From an uncultured Porphyromonadaceae bacterium (GTDB lineage: Bacteria; Bacteroidota; Bacteroidia; Bacteroidales; Muribaculaceae), in assembly GCA_902461565.1 (NCBI GenBank), contig CABPYL010000038.1, positions 1 through 32,772 of the forward strand: a DNA stretch of 32,772 bases, written 5' to 3'. Positions within the stretch are counted from its first letter, which is position 1. Every line of letters starts with the position of its first letter. Under the pieces are notes generated by a model. That model made no database searches. It saw only the letters and a list, made by a program, of their open reading frames with translations, and was not told the origin of the DNA. Made by a program: the position numbers and the translations under genes. Shown piece after piece: positions 16,376 to 24,215 of the stretch.

Positions 16376-17842
16376 ATGAAATACGGCTTTGACAACGAGA
16401 AATATCTCAAAATCCAGTCCGAACACATAAAGGCTCGCATCGCCCAGTTCGGAAACAAACTTTACCTCGAATTAGGAGGAAAACTCTTCGACGACCATCA
16501 CGCCAGCCGCGTTCTTCCGGGGTTCCAGCCCGACAGCAAACTGCGGATGCTGAGCCAGCTCAGCGATCAGGCGGAAATCGTTATCGTAATCAGCGCACTC
16601 GACATCGAACGCAACAAAATCCGCAACGACCTCGGCATAACCTACGACATGGACGTACTGCGTCTGCGCGAGGAATTCATGAAACGCGGATTTCTGGTCG
16701 GCTCGGTTGTGATAACGCACTACAACGGCCAGAGCAGCGCCGACGCGTTCCGCCAGAAACTCGAGCGCCTCGGAATCACAACCTACTATCATTACACCAT
16801 CGAGGGATATCCCACAAACGTAGACCTTATCGACTCCGACGAAGGCTTCGGTAAGAACGACTATGTGCAGACTTCTCGCCCCCTGGTAATAGTTACAGCT
16901 CCGGGCCCCGGCAGCGGCAAAATGGCCGTATGTCTGAGCCAGCTGTACAACGAGCACAAACGCGGAATAGAGGCCGGATACGCCAAATTCGAAACCTTCC
17001 CGGTGTGGAGCCTCCCGCTGAAGCATCCCGTTAACATAGCCTACGAAGCCGCCACCGCCGACCTTAACGACGTAAACATGATCGACCCCTTCCATCTCGA
17101 GGCCTACGGCAAGACAGCGATAAACTACAACCGCGACATCGAGATATTCCCGGTTCTCAACGCGCTTTTCGAGGGCATCTACGGACACAATCCCTATAAA
17201 TCGCCAACCGATATGGGAGTGAACATGGTCGGCTTCTGCATCAACGACGACGAAGTGTGCTGCCGTGCGTCAAAGGACGAGATTATCCGCCGCTACTACA
17301 CCGCCCTGAACCGCTTCGCACAAGGCGACAACAACGAGAGCGAGGTAAACAAGATTTCCCTGCTGATGAAACAGGCCAAAATCGACACCTCATACCGCCC
17401 CGCAATACAGGCAGCCCGCAACCGCGCCGAAAAGAGCGGCGTTCCATGCTCCGCCATCCAGCTTTCCGACGGCACCATTATCACCGCAGAGACGAGCGAG
17501 CTGCTCGGCACAAGTGCAGCCCTCATCCTCAACTCCATCAAACACCTCGCAGGCATAGACCATTCCGTGAAACTGATACCGCAGCACATGATAGAGCCTA
17601 TACAGTACACCAAAATAAACTACTTGCGCAGCCGCAACCCGCGTCTGCACACCGATGAAGTGCTTGTAGCGCTGTCGGTACTCAGCACCGAGGACGAGAA
17701 CTGCCGCCGCGCACTCGCGAAACTTCCCGAACTCTACGGCTGCCAGATGCACTCCACCGTCATGCTCGGCGAAGTAGACCGCAAGATATTCAACAAGCTC
17801 GGCGTAGGCCTCACCTGCGACCCCGCCAAAAAGCGCCGCTGA
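16376..17842 (+). CDS. DUF1846 domain-containing protein
   Basis: The 488-residue product matches the DUF1846 family over its whole length: YGFDNEKYLKIQSEHIKARI at the N-terminus, LYLELGGKLFDDHHASRVLPGF, ITHYNGQSSADAFRQKLE, VTAPGPGSGKMAVCLSQLYNEHKRG (a P-loop-like glycine-rich turn) and NMVGFCINDD. Members are cytoplasmic and of unproven biochemical function; the glycine-rich motif suggests nucleotide binding, which is inference. A TTG codon 12 bases upstream is in frame but lies in the -7 box, so the ATG at 16376 is used. Divergent from the GH25 gene; no clear terminator follows. Confidence 0.9.
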   Translation: MKYGFDNEKYLKIQSEHIKARIAQFGNKLYLELGGKLFDDHHASRVLPGFQPDSKLRMLSQLSDQAEIVIVISALDIERNKIRNDLGITYDMDVLRLREEFMKRGFLVGSVVITHYNGQSSADAFRQKLERLGITTYYHYTIEGYPTNVDLIDSDEGFGKNDYVQTSRPLVIVTAPGPGSGKMAVCLSQLYNEHKRGIEAGYAKFETFPVWSLPLKHPVNIAYEAATADLNDVNMIDPFHLEAYGKTAINYNRDIEIFPVLNALFEGIYGHNPYKSPTDMGVNMVGFCINDDEVCCRASKDEIIRRYYTALNRFAQGDNNESEVNKISLLMKQAKIDTSYRPAIQAARNRAEKSGVPCSAIQLSDGTIITAETSELLGTSAALILNSIKHLAGIDHSVKLIPQHMIEPIQYTKINYLRSRNPRLHTDEVLVALSVLSTEDENCRRALAKLPELYGCQMHSTVMLGEVDRKIFNKLGVGLTCDPAKKRR

Positions 17843-17882
17843 ATCCCCGTTTACAGAATCAGAAAGTTGTAAAACTCCACGT

Positions 17883-18046
17883 AATGGCCGGAGGCCATAA
17901 ATCTATTTAACCGAGGGCGCTTGCCGCCCCCGGAAATCCATCAATCCAATACACAATCCCGGAGGGATTGCACAGGAACAGATAGTGGATACAGCACCGT
18001 CCGGGGCGGTATATCAAGGTTTTCGGCAATATGGCGTCCGGCCATT
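17883..18046. repeat. REP/MITE-like palindromic element with terminal inverted repeats
   Basis: A 164-bp unit in the gene-free stretch 17843-18099. The ends AATGGCCGGAGGCCAT (17883-17898) and ATGGCGTCCGGCCATT (18031-18046) are inverted copies with one mismatch, and each is itself a hairpin. Inside are further hairpins: CCGAGGGCG/CGCCCCCGG at 17911-17933 (one mismatch), and CAATCCC-GGA-GGGATTG at 17954-17970 (perfect). There is no room for a transposase, so any mobility would be in trans. The form recalls repetitive extragenic palindromes served by REP-associated (RAYT) transposases; copy number cannot be seen here. Confidence 0.6.
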
Positions 18047-18099
18047 GTAACTGCTGTATAAAAACCGTTTTATCTATCAAGCAACTTATATTTAAACAG

Positions 18100-18128
18100 C
18101 AAGAGAGGGCGCGTGGCGTCCTCTCTTG
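18100..18128 (-). terminator. Hairpin terminator at the end of the ribosomal superoperon
   Basis: CAAGAGAGG and CCTCTCTTG pair perfectly over nine bases around an 11-base loop, 17 nt after the rplQ stop on the minus strand. The following tract (CTGTTTAAATA) is only moderately T-rich, so termination may be partial. Confidence 0.65.
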
Positions 18129-18145
18129 ATATATGCCGGTCCGGA

Positions 18146-18628
18146 TTATTCTGCTGCGGGTGCTTCGGTTGCAGGTGCCTCGGCTGCAGGTGCTTCGGCA
18201 GCGGGAGCGGCCGATTTGCGGCGGCTGCGGCGAGTCTTGCTCTTGGGAGCGGCTTCCTTCAGCATGGCCTCGTTGTAGTCAACGAGTTCTATGAAGCAGG
18301 TCTGGGCGTTGTCGCCGAGACGGTTGCCGGTTTTAAGAATACGGGTGTAACCGCCGGGGCGGTTGGCAATCTTTTCGGCGATTTCCTGGAAGAGTACCTT
18401 AACGGCGTCTTTGCTCTGCAGGTGGCTGAACACGAGACGGCGGTTGGCCATAGAATCTTCCTTTGCGCGGTTGATCAGAGGCTCGGCATATACGCGGAGA
18501 GCCTTGGCCTTTGCCAGCGTTGTGAAGATACGCTTGTGCAGGATAAGCGAGATTGTCATATTAGCCAGAAGGCTGTCGCGGTGAGCTTTCTTACGGCTAA
18601 GGTGATTGAATTTTTTATTGTGTCGCAT
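18146..18628 (-). CDS. rplQ: 50S ribosomal protein L17 with Ala/Glu/Pro tail
   Basis: L17 is a large-subunit protein near the exit tunnel. The first ~128 residues are canonical (MRHNKKFNHLSRKKAHRDSL, then GGYTRILKTGNRLGDNA). Beyond them comes a basic patch (KTRRSRRKSA) and a tail of AAEAP-type repeats to residue 160. The tail is encoded by three 15-bp tandem repeats at 18159-18203, so its length may vary between strains. It lies 5 nt after rpoA and is the last gene of the cluster. Confidence 0.95.
   Translation of the reverse strand: MRHNKKFNHLSRKKAHRDSLLANMTISLILHKRIFTTLAKAKALRVYAEPLINRAKEDSMANRRLVFSHLQSKDAVKVLFQEIAEKIANRPGGYTRILKTGNRLGDNAQTCFIELVDYNEAMLKEAAPKSKTRRSRRKSAAPAAEAPAAEAPATEAPAAE
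18159..18203. repeat. Three 15-bp tandem repeats inside rplQ
   Basis: Units at 18159-18173, 18174-18188 and 18189-18203 share the form GGTGCTTCGGYTGCA with one to three differences. Each codes five residues of the Ala/Glu/Pro tail of L17; because 15 is a multiple of three, unit gain or loss keeps the frame. Confidence 0.7.
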
Positions 18629-18633
18629 CGAAG

Positions 18634-19626
18634 TTATTCTTTATCGAGTTTGTACTTTGAGATGTCCATGCCGAAGGAGAGGTTGAGGCTGGTGAGCAGG
18701 CTCTCGAGTTCGACCAGGGACTTTTTACCGAAGTTGCGGAACTTGAGAAGATCGGTCTTGTTGAACACAACCAGTTCTGCAAGTGTCTCAACTTCTGCGC
18801 TCTTCAGGCAGTTTAATGCGCGGACAGACAGCTGCATGTCTACCAGCTTCGATTTCAGAAGCTGACGCATGTGGAGTACTTCTTCATCGAATTCCTCACC
18901 CGGATCGGTTTCGGTGGTCTCGAGGGTAATCTTCTCGTCGGAGAAGAGCATGAAGTGATAGATGAGGATTTTTGCGGCCTCTTTCACTGCATCCTTCGGA
19001 AGTATGGAACCGTTGGTGGTGATTTCGAGAGTGAGTTTGTCGTAGTCGGTTTTCTGGTCTACGCGGTAGTTTTCGACGGTGTATTTGACGTTCTTGATGG
19101 GCGTGTAGATAGAGTCAATGGCGATGGTGTTGATATCGTCCTGAGGAGTTACATTCTCCTCGGCAGGAACCCATCCGCGGCCCTTGTTGATTGTCAGTAC
19201 GATAGTGAAACTTGCGTCGGGATCCAAATGACAAATCACCAGTTCGGGGTTCATAACCTCGAAGCCCGAGAGAGCACTGGCGATGTCGCCGGCCGTGAAC
19301 ACTTCTTTGCCCGAAACATTGATGGTGGCACGCTCGTTCTCGGTGTCCTCCGTCTTCTGTTTCAGGTCAACCTGCTTAAGATTGAGTATGATGTTTGTTA
19401 CATCCTCCTTTACGCCGGGCACGGCATCAAATTCGCTTTTCACCCCGTCGATTTTTATCGACGAAATCGCATAGCCTTCGAGAGAAGACAGAAGTACGCG
19501 ACGGAGGGCGTTTCCGACAGTGATGCCATAGCCAGGTTCCAAAGGCTTGAATTCAAACTTGCCGTAGAAGTTGGATGCTTCCACCATTACAACCTCTTCA
19601 GGTTTCTGGAATGCTAATATAGCCAT
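18634..19626 (-). CDS. rpoA: DNA-directed RNA polymerase subunit alpha
   Basis: RpoA dimerises to nucleate assembly of RNA polymerase and its C-terminal domain contacts promoter DNA and activators. The 330-residue product has the N-terminal domain (FKPLEPGYGITVGNALRRVLLSSLEGYAISS), then after a Glu-rich linker the C-terminal domain (MQLSVRALNCLKSAEVETLAELV, LLKFRNFGKKSLVEL). Length is normal. It stands between rpsD (19 nt) and rplQ (5 nt), the usual alpha-operon order. Confidence 0.98.
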   Translation of the reverse strand: MAILAFQKPEEVVMVEASNFYGKFEFKPLEPGYGITVGNALRRVLLSSLEGYAISSIKIDGVKSEFDAVPGVKEDVTNIILNLKQVDLKQKTEDTENERATINVSGKEVFTAGDIASALSGFEVMNPELVICHLDPDASFTIVLTINKGRGWVPAEENVTPQDDINTIAIDSIYTPIKNVKYTVENYRVDQKTDYDKLTLEITTNGSILPKDAVKEAAKILIYHFMLFSDEKITLETTETDPGEEFDEEVLHMRQLLKSKLVDMQLSVRALNCLKSAEVETLAELVVFNKTDLLKFRNFGKKSLVELESLLTSLNLSFGMDISKYKLDKE

Positions 19627-19645
19627 GGATCTTTAATTAAACGGG

Positions 19646-20254
19646 TTAGTTCTTGGAGTAGAGCTCGACGATAAGCTGCTCCTTGATGTTCTCGGGGATG
19701 TCTTCACGGGCGGGTACATGGAGGAACTTGCCGCTCTTGGTGGCTTCGTCCCATTCGATCCAGGGGTACTTGCTGTGGTTGAATCCTGCGAGAGCATCGG
19801 CAACGACTTCCAGCGACTTGCTGCGTTCGCGTACGCCGATTACGTCGCCGGGCTTAACGGCATAGGAGGGGATATTTACCACCTGGCCGTTTACAACGAT
19901 GTGGCGGTGCAGAACAAGCTGGCGCGCTGCTGCGCGGGTGGGGGCGATGCCCAGACGGAACACTACGTTGTCCAGACGGCCTTCGAGAAGCTGCAGAAGA
20001 ATCTCACCGGTAATACCTTTGAGGCTCGATGCTTTCTTGAAGAGGTTGCGGAACTGACGTTCGAGAACGCCGTAGGTATATTTGGCTTTCTGCTTTTCGC
20101 GAAGCTGTACGCCGTATTCAGATGTTTTGCCGCGACGGTTGGCGCCGTGCTGGCCCGGCGGGAAGTTGCGACGGGCGAGAACTTTGTCTTCGCCAAAGAT
20201 GGGTTCGCCGAATTTGCGGGCTATTTTGGTCTTGGGACCTGTGTATCTTGCCAT
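19646..20254 (-). CDS. rpsD: 30S ribosomal protein S4
   Basis: S4 is a primary 16S rRNA binder that starts small-subunit assembly and in other bacteria represses its own operon. The 202-residue product has MARYTGPKTKIARKFGEPI, RRNFPPGQHG, and an S4 RNA-binding domain (GRLDNVVFRLGIAPTRAAARQLV, HRHIVVNGQVVNIPSY). It has no cysteine at all, so it is the zinc-free form. A 193-nt spacer separates it from rpsK, far longer than most gaps in this cluster. Confidence 0.98.
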   Translation of the reverse strand: MARYTGPKTKIARKFGEPIFGEDKVLARRNFPPGQHGANRRGKTSEYGVQLREKQKAKYTYGVLERQFRNLFKKASSLKGITGEILLQLLEGRLDNVVFRLGIAPTRAAARQLVLHRHIVVNGQVVNIPSYAVKPGDVIGVRERSKSLEVVADALAGFNHSKYPWIEWDEATKSGKFLHVPAREDIPENIKEQLIVELYSKN

Positions 20255-20303
20255 TTTTGAATAATCAGTTTAACGGGTTTCTCCTTCTGTCCGGCGGAAC
20301 GCA

Positions 20304-20350
20304 GCCGCGACCATAGAGAGGTGATTGAATGTATGGTCTTTCGCCCCGGC
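20304..20350 (-). ncRNA. Candidate structured leader of rpsD
   Basis: On the minus strand GACCATA and TATGGTC pair over 7 bp (plus 20309-20315 and 20332-20338). An outer GCCG/CGGC helix (20347-20350 with 20304-20307) is joined through an asymmetric GGGCGAAA internal loop. It lies about 50 nt before the S4 start in a 193-nt spacer and could be an S4 autoregulatory site; this is inference. Confidence 0.4.
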
Positions 20351-20406
20351 GGACGGGAAAACCGTGTGTTGATGTAGTTGTGTGTTTACTAAAAGCGAAA
20401 GTCGAG

Positions 20407-20429
20407 CGCGGCGCCGCAGGGCGCCCGCG
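20407..20429 (-). other. GC-rich hairpin after rpsK
   Basis: GGCGCC-GCAG-GGCGCC, extended by CGC/GCG past one bulged base, lies 18 nt after the rpsK stop. It lacks a T-run, so it is more likely an attenuator, processing site or 3'-end protector than a terminator. Confidence 0.45.
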
Positions 20430-20447
20430 TCTGTTTCGGAGGGTGTG

Positions 20448-20837
20448 TTATACGCGGCGCCTTTTGGGAGGACGGCAACCGTTGTGCGGCAGCGGGGTAA
20501 CGTCGATAATCTCTGTTACCTTGATGCCGGCGCCGTCGACAAAGCGTACGGCGGCCTCACGGCCGTTGCCCGGGCCCTTGAGATAGGCCTTTACTTTGCG
20601 CAGACCCAGGTCGTATGCAACCTTGGCGCAATCCTGAGCTGCCATCTGGGCGGCGTACGGCGTATTCTTCTTGGAACCGCGGAAGCCCATCTTGCCGGCG
20701 CTGGACCAGCTGATGATCTGACCTTCGCTGTTGGCTAAGCAGACAATGATATTGTTGAACGAGGAATGTACGTGAAGCTGACCTTCTGCGCCAACCTTGA
20801 CGTTACGTTTCTTAGCTGCGACTGTTTTCTTTGCCAT
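20448..20837 (-). CDS. rpsK: 30S ribosomal protein S11
   Basis: S11 lines the platform of the small subunit near the mRNA exit. The 129-residue product has GQLHVHSSFNNIIVCLANSEG, ISWSSAGKMGFRGSKKNTPYAAQMAA and the C-terminal PLPHNGCRPPKRRRV, all canonical. It follows rpsM by 9 nt and is followed by the long spacer before rpsD. Confidence 0.98.
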   Translation of the reverse strand: MAKKTVAAKKRNVKVGAEGQLHVHSSFNNIIVCLANSEGQIISWSSAGKMGFRGSKKNTPYAAQMAAQDCAKVAYDLGLRKVKAYLKGPGNGREAAVRFVDGAGIKVTEIIDVTPLPHNGCRPPKRRRV

Positions 20838-20846
20838 GTCTGTATG

Positions 20847-21227
20847 TTATTTAGTTGCTTTCTTCTTGTTTGCAACGGTTTTCTTACGGCCCTTGCGTGT
20901 GCGGGCGTTGTTCTTGGTGCTCTGGCCGCGGACGGGAAGACCGTTGCGGTGACGGATGCCACGGTAGCAACCGATATCCATGAGGCGTTTGATGTTCAGC
21001 TGGATTTCGCTGCGGAGGTCACCTTCTACCTTGTAATCGGAACCGATCACTTCGCGTACTTTGGCGGCTTCCACATCGGTCCAGTCCTGTACTTTCTTGC
21101 TGGGGTCGATTTCAGCTTTGGCCAGGATGCTCTTGGCTGCGCTGCGGCCGATGCCGAAGATATAGGTCAAGGCGATATCACCTCTTTTGTTCTGGGGGAG
21201 GTCAACTCCCACTATACGTACTGCCAT
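20847..21227 (-). CDS. rpsM: 30S ribosomal protein S13
   Basis: S13 sits in the head of the small subunit and touches the P-site tRNA and the B1 bridges. The 126-residue product has MAVRIVGVDLPQNKRGDIALTYIFGIG and GCYRGIRHRNGLPVRGQSTKNNARTRKG, ending in a lysine-rich tail (KKTVANKKKATK). It begins 6 nt after rpmJ. Confidence 0.98.
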   Translation of the reverse strand: MAVRIVGVDLPQNKRGDIALTYIFGIGRSAAKSILAKAEIDPSKKVQDWTDVEAAKVREVIGSDYKVEGDLRSEIQLNIKRLMDIGCYRGIRHRNGLPVRGQSTKNNARTRKGRKKTVANKKKATK

Positions 21228-21233
21228 ATATTT

Positions 21234-21350
21234 TTATCCTTGACGTTGTTTGTATTTAGGGTTTTTCTTGTTGATGACGTACAGACGTCCCTTGCGGCGG
21301 ACAATCTTGCTGTCCGGAGTGCGTTTCTTCACAGATGCTCTTACTTTCAT
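21234..21350 (-). CDS. rpmJ: 50S ribosomal protein L36, zinc-free form
   Basis: This 38-residue gene reads MKVRASVKKRTPDSKIV..., through GRLYVINKKNPKYKQRQG. L36 is the smallest large-subunit protein and stabilises 23S rRNA folding. The zinc-ribbon residues of the classical form (three Cys and one His) are replaced by Arg, Ser, Asn and Tyr, so it cannot bind zinc. It lies between infA (16 nt) and rpsM (6 nt), the conserved order. Confidence 0.95.
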   Translation of the reverse strand: MKVRASVKKRTPDSKIVRRKGRLYVINKKNPKYKQRQG

Positions 21351-21366
21351 ATCTTTTAGTTTGTTT

Positions 21367-21585
21367 TTATTTATAGCGGAAAGCAATGCGGCCTTTGGAA
21401 AGGTCGTAGGGCGACATTTCCACGCGCACTTTGTCGCCGGGAAGAATCTTGATGTAGTGCATCCTCATCTTACCCGAGATGTGAGCGGTTATTTCGTGGC
21501 CGTTCTCCAGTTCAACGCGGAACATGGCGTTGGAAAGAGCTTCCACGATGGTGCCGTCCTGTTCTATTGCTGATTGTTTTGCCAT
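21367..21585 (-). CDS. infA: Translation initiation factor IF-1
   Basis: IF-1 occupies the A site during initiation. The 72-residue product is a single OB-fold: AIEQDGTIVEALSNAMFRVELENG, HEITAHISGKMRMHYIKILPGDKV, VEMSPYDLSKGRIAFRYK. Length and motifs are canonical. It is 6 nt after map and 16 nt before rpmJ. Confidence 0.98.
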   Translation of the reverse strand: MAKQSAIEQDGTIVEALSNAMFRVELENGHEITAHISGKMRMHYIKILPGDKVRVEMSPYDLSKGRIAFRYK

Positions 21586-21591
21586 AGATGT

Positions 21592-22374
21592 CTAAATAAA
21601 TTTATCCGGTATTGCTTGCTGGATGTAATCGAAGGTTGTGAGAATTTGGATTTTGTCGTCCACCATTGCCAGGGTGTGCTCGTAATGTGCGGAGGGCTTG
21701 CCGTCACGGGTACGGCATTCCCAGCCGTCGGAACCGATAACGATGTTGCGGCTACCCATGTTAACCATAGGTTCGATGCAGATGCACATGCCGTTCTGCA
21801 GGCGGGGGCCTATGCCGCGGCGACCGTAGTTGGGTACCTCGGGAGCCTCATGCATGCGGCGCCCGATGCCGTGGCCGGTCATTTCCCGTACGAGGGAATA
21901 GTTGCGGTGCTCGCAGTACGTCTGTATCGCGTTGGAGATGTCTCCGATGCGCGCGCCTATCTTGGCAGCCTCGATGCCTACATAGAGTGATTCCTTGGTG
22001 GTGCGGAGAAGCTTCATTTTATCTTCGGACACGTTGCCTACCGCGAACGTATAGCAGCTGTCGCCCATAAAACCGTCCTTCTCGACAACAGTGTCGATGC
22101 CGACGATATCGCCCTCCTGAAGGACGCGGTCCGACGGGAAACCGTGAACGACGGTGTCGTTCACCTCTATGCACAACGTTCCGGGAAAGCCTTCGTAGCC
22201 GAGGCAGGCTGGCTTGCCACCATTGTCAAGGATAAACTCCCTGGCAATGGTGTCGAGCTTGCGTGTGGTAACTCCCGGCTCTATCCAGCGCGCCACCTCG
22301 CCGAGCACCCGGCTTACCAGGTCCGACGACGAGCGCATTGTCTCGATTTCTTCCGGTGTTTTCAGATAAATCAT
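21592..22374 (-). CDS. map: Type I methionine aminopeptidase
   Basis: Map removes the initiator methionine from new proteins. The 260-residue product has the pita-bread fold and all five metal ligands: Asp in GIDTVVEKDG, Asp in FMGDSCYTF, His in TGHGIGRRMHE, Glu in CIEPMV and Glu in HYEHTLAM. There is no N-terminal extension or SecA-like zinc finger. Position between secY (31 nt) and infA is common in Bacteroidetes. Confidence 0.97.
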   Translation of the reverse strand: MIYLKTPEEIETMRSSSDLVSRVLGEVARWIEPGVTTRKLDTIAREFILDNGGKPACLGYEGFPGTLCIEVNDTVVHGFPSDRVLQEGDIVGIDTVVEKDGFMGDSCYTFAVGNVSEDKMKLLRTTKESLYVGIEAAKIGARIGDISNAIQTYCEHRNYSLVREMTGHGIGRRMHEAPEVPNYGRRGIGPRLQNGMCICIEPMVNMGSRNIVIGSDGWECRTRDGKPSAHYEHTLAMVDDKIQILTTFDYIQQAIPDKFI

Positions 22375-22405
22375 TTAATCGAATTTTGCTTGGCTTTCTA
22401 TTCCA

Positions 22406-23755
22406 TCAATAGGCCTGACCGGTGGTGCGGCCCTTGATCTTGCCTTCTTTCATCAGACCGTCGTAGTGGTGCATCATCAGGTGCGACTCAATCTGCTGGA
22501 GGGTATCCAGCACAACGCCTACCATAATCAGCAGCGATGTGCCGCCGAAGAACTGGGCGAAGTTCTGGCTGATGCCGAAGAAACGGGCAAAAGCGGGAAG
22601 GATTGCCACAATAGCCAGGAAGAACGATCCGGGAAGTGTGATGCGCGACATGATGGTATCCAAGTACTCGGCGGTCTTCTTGCCGGGTTTAACACCGGGG
22701 ATAAAGCCGTTGTTGCGTTTCATATCCTCTGCCATCTGGGTGGGACGCACCGTAATGGCCGTATAGAAGTATGTGAACGCTACAATTAGCCAGAAGAAGA
22801 TAAAGTTGTACCAGAAGCCGTTGATATCGGTGAAGGCACGCAGGAAGCCGCTCTCGCCGCCACGGAAGCCGGCAAGTGTCATGGGGATGAACATGATGGC
22901 CTGGGCGAAGATAATAGGCATTACGCCTGCAGCATTCACTTTCAGAGGGATGTACTGGCGTGCGCCTCCGTACTGGCGGTTTCCGACAATACGCTTTGCA
23001 TACTGCACGGGCACTTTGCGTGTACCCTGTACAAGAAGCACGGCGCCGACGGTTACGGCGAAGAGAAGCACGATTTCAACAATGAACATCACCAGACCGC
23101 CCTGGCTGCCGCTGGCACCCGGGAGACGGCTGACGAATTCATAGTACAGAGCTCCCGGGAGACGGGCAATGATACCTACAAGAATGATGAAGGAGATACC
23201 ATTGCCGATGCCGCGGTCCGTGATACGCTCGCCCAGCCACATGATGAACATTGCACCTGCGGTGAGGATGATTGTAAGATATACCGTGGTCCAGAAGCCG
23301 AAGGAGAGAGCGGTGCCGTTGGCGGCGCCGTTAACCTGCACCTGCAGGTTTACAAGATATGCGGGAGCCTGCAGGAACAGAATCAGCACGGTAAGGTAAC
23401 GCGTGTACTGGTTCAGTTTCTGCCTGCCGCTTTCACCCTCGCGCTGCATCTTCTGGAACGAAGGTAGAATCATGCCGCACAGCTGGATCACGATGGATGC
23501 CGTGATATAGGGCATGATACCCAGCGCGAAGATGGAGGCCTGCGAGAAAGCCCCGCCGGAGAACATATCGAGAAGCTGCATCAGACCGCTCTTGTTGGTA
23601 AAGTTAGCAAGAGCGTCGATGTCAGAAGGAGAGATACCCGGAAGCACTACATAACAGCCCACGCGGTAGATGAACACCAGCAGAAGGGTTATGAGAAGGC
23701 GCTTGCGGAGCTCCTCGATAGTCCAGATATTTTTAAGTGTTTCAATAAATCTCAT
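22406..23755 (-). CDS. secY: Preprotein translocase subunit SecY
   Basis: SecY forms the protein-conducting channel of the inner membrane. The 449-residue product begins MRFIETLKNIWTIEELRKRLL and shows about ten hydrophobic helices, the plug and pore region (SGGAFSQASIFALGIMPYITASIVIQL), and RRTQMAEDMK-like cytoplasmic loop (VRPTQMAEDMKRNNGFIPG). It follows rplO by 2 nt, the usual spc-operon place, and is the partner of the SecG encoded at 1430-1798. Confidence 0.98.
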   Translation of the reverse strand: MRFIETLKNIWTIEELRKRLLITLLLVFIYRVGCYVVLPGISPSDIDALANFTNKSGLMQLLDMFSGGAFSQASIFALGIMPYITASIVIQLCGMILPSFQKMQREGESGRQKLNQYTRYLTVLILFLQAPAYLVNLQVQVNGAANGTALSFGFWTTVYLTIILTAGAMFIMWLGERITDRGIGNGISFIILVGIIARLPGALYYEFVSRLPGASGSQGGLVMFIVEIVLLFAVTVGAVLLVQGTRKVPVQYAKRIVGNRQYGGARQYIPLKVNAAGVMPIIFAQAIMFIPMTLAGFRGGESGFLRAFTDINGFWYNFIFFWLIVAFTYFYTAITVRPTQMAEDMKRNNGFIPGVKPGKKTAEYLDTIMSRITLPGSFFLAIVAILPAFARFFGISQNFAQFFGGTSLLIMVGVVLDTLQQIESHLMMHHYDGLMKEGKIKGRTTGQAY

Positions 23756-23757
23756 GA

Positions 23758-24204
23758 TCAGACAGTTTTGGCAGTACCGCCGGCAGCTTCGATAGCTGCC
23801 TTTGCTGCTGCTGAGAATGCGTTAGCTTCCACGGTGAGAGCCTGGGAAAGAGTGCCGCCCGCAAGAACTTTGGCAAGCTGGCCACGACGGAGGTAGCCGG
23901 CCTGGCGAAGATCGGCCAGAGACACACTCTGAAGCTTCGCTGCTTCAGCAAGCTGTGAGATCAACGTAAGGTTTATAGCTTTGTATTCCACACGGTTGAT
24001 ATTCTTGAAACCGAACTTGGGCAGACGACGCTGCAGAGGCATCTGACCGCCTTCGAAACCAATCTTGCGCTTGTAGCCCGAACGGGACTTTGCGCCTTTG
24101 TGGCCACGTGTGGATGTACCGCCTTTGCCGGAGCCGGGGCCGCGGCCAATACGGGTATTGTGTTTAACCGAACCGGGGGCCGGCTGTAAATTACTTAGGT
24201 CCAT
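23758..24204 (-). CDS. rplO: 50S ribosomal protein L15
   Basis: L15 is a late-assembly large-subunit protein. The 148-residue product has the Gly/Arg-rich N-terminus (GSVKHNTRIGRGPGSGKGG, RGHKGAKSRSG) and GGQMPLQRRLPKFGFKN, followed by a C-terminal globular part with an Ala-rich end. It lies 11 nt after rpmD and 2 nt before secY. Confidence 0.97.
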   Translation of the reverse strand: MDLSNLQPAPGSVKHNTRIGRGPGSGKGGTSTRGHKGAKSRSGYKRKIGFEGGQMPLQRRLPKFGFKNINRVEYKAINLTLISQLAEAAKLQSVSLADLRQAGYLRRGQLAKVLAGGTLSQALTVEANAFSAAAKAAIEAAGGTAKTV

Positions 24205-24215
24205 TGTCTTTTGTT

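Noticed and set aside
18159..18203. Short repeat cluster as a possible CRISPR array
   Set aside because: The units are directly adjacent without spacers, 15 bp long and in frame inside rplQ, so they are a coding tandem repeat.
20407..20429. GC-rich hairpin after rpsK as a true operon terminator
   Set aside because: No T-run follows, and rpsD, rpoA and rplQ downstream have no clear promoter of their own.
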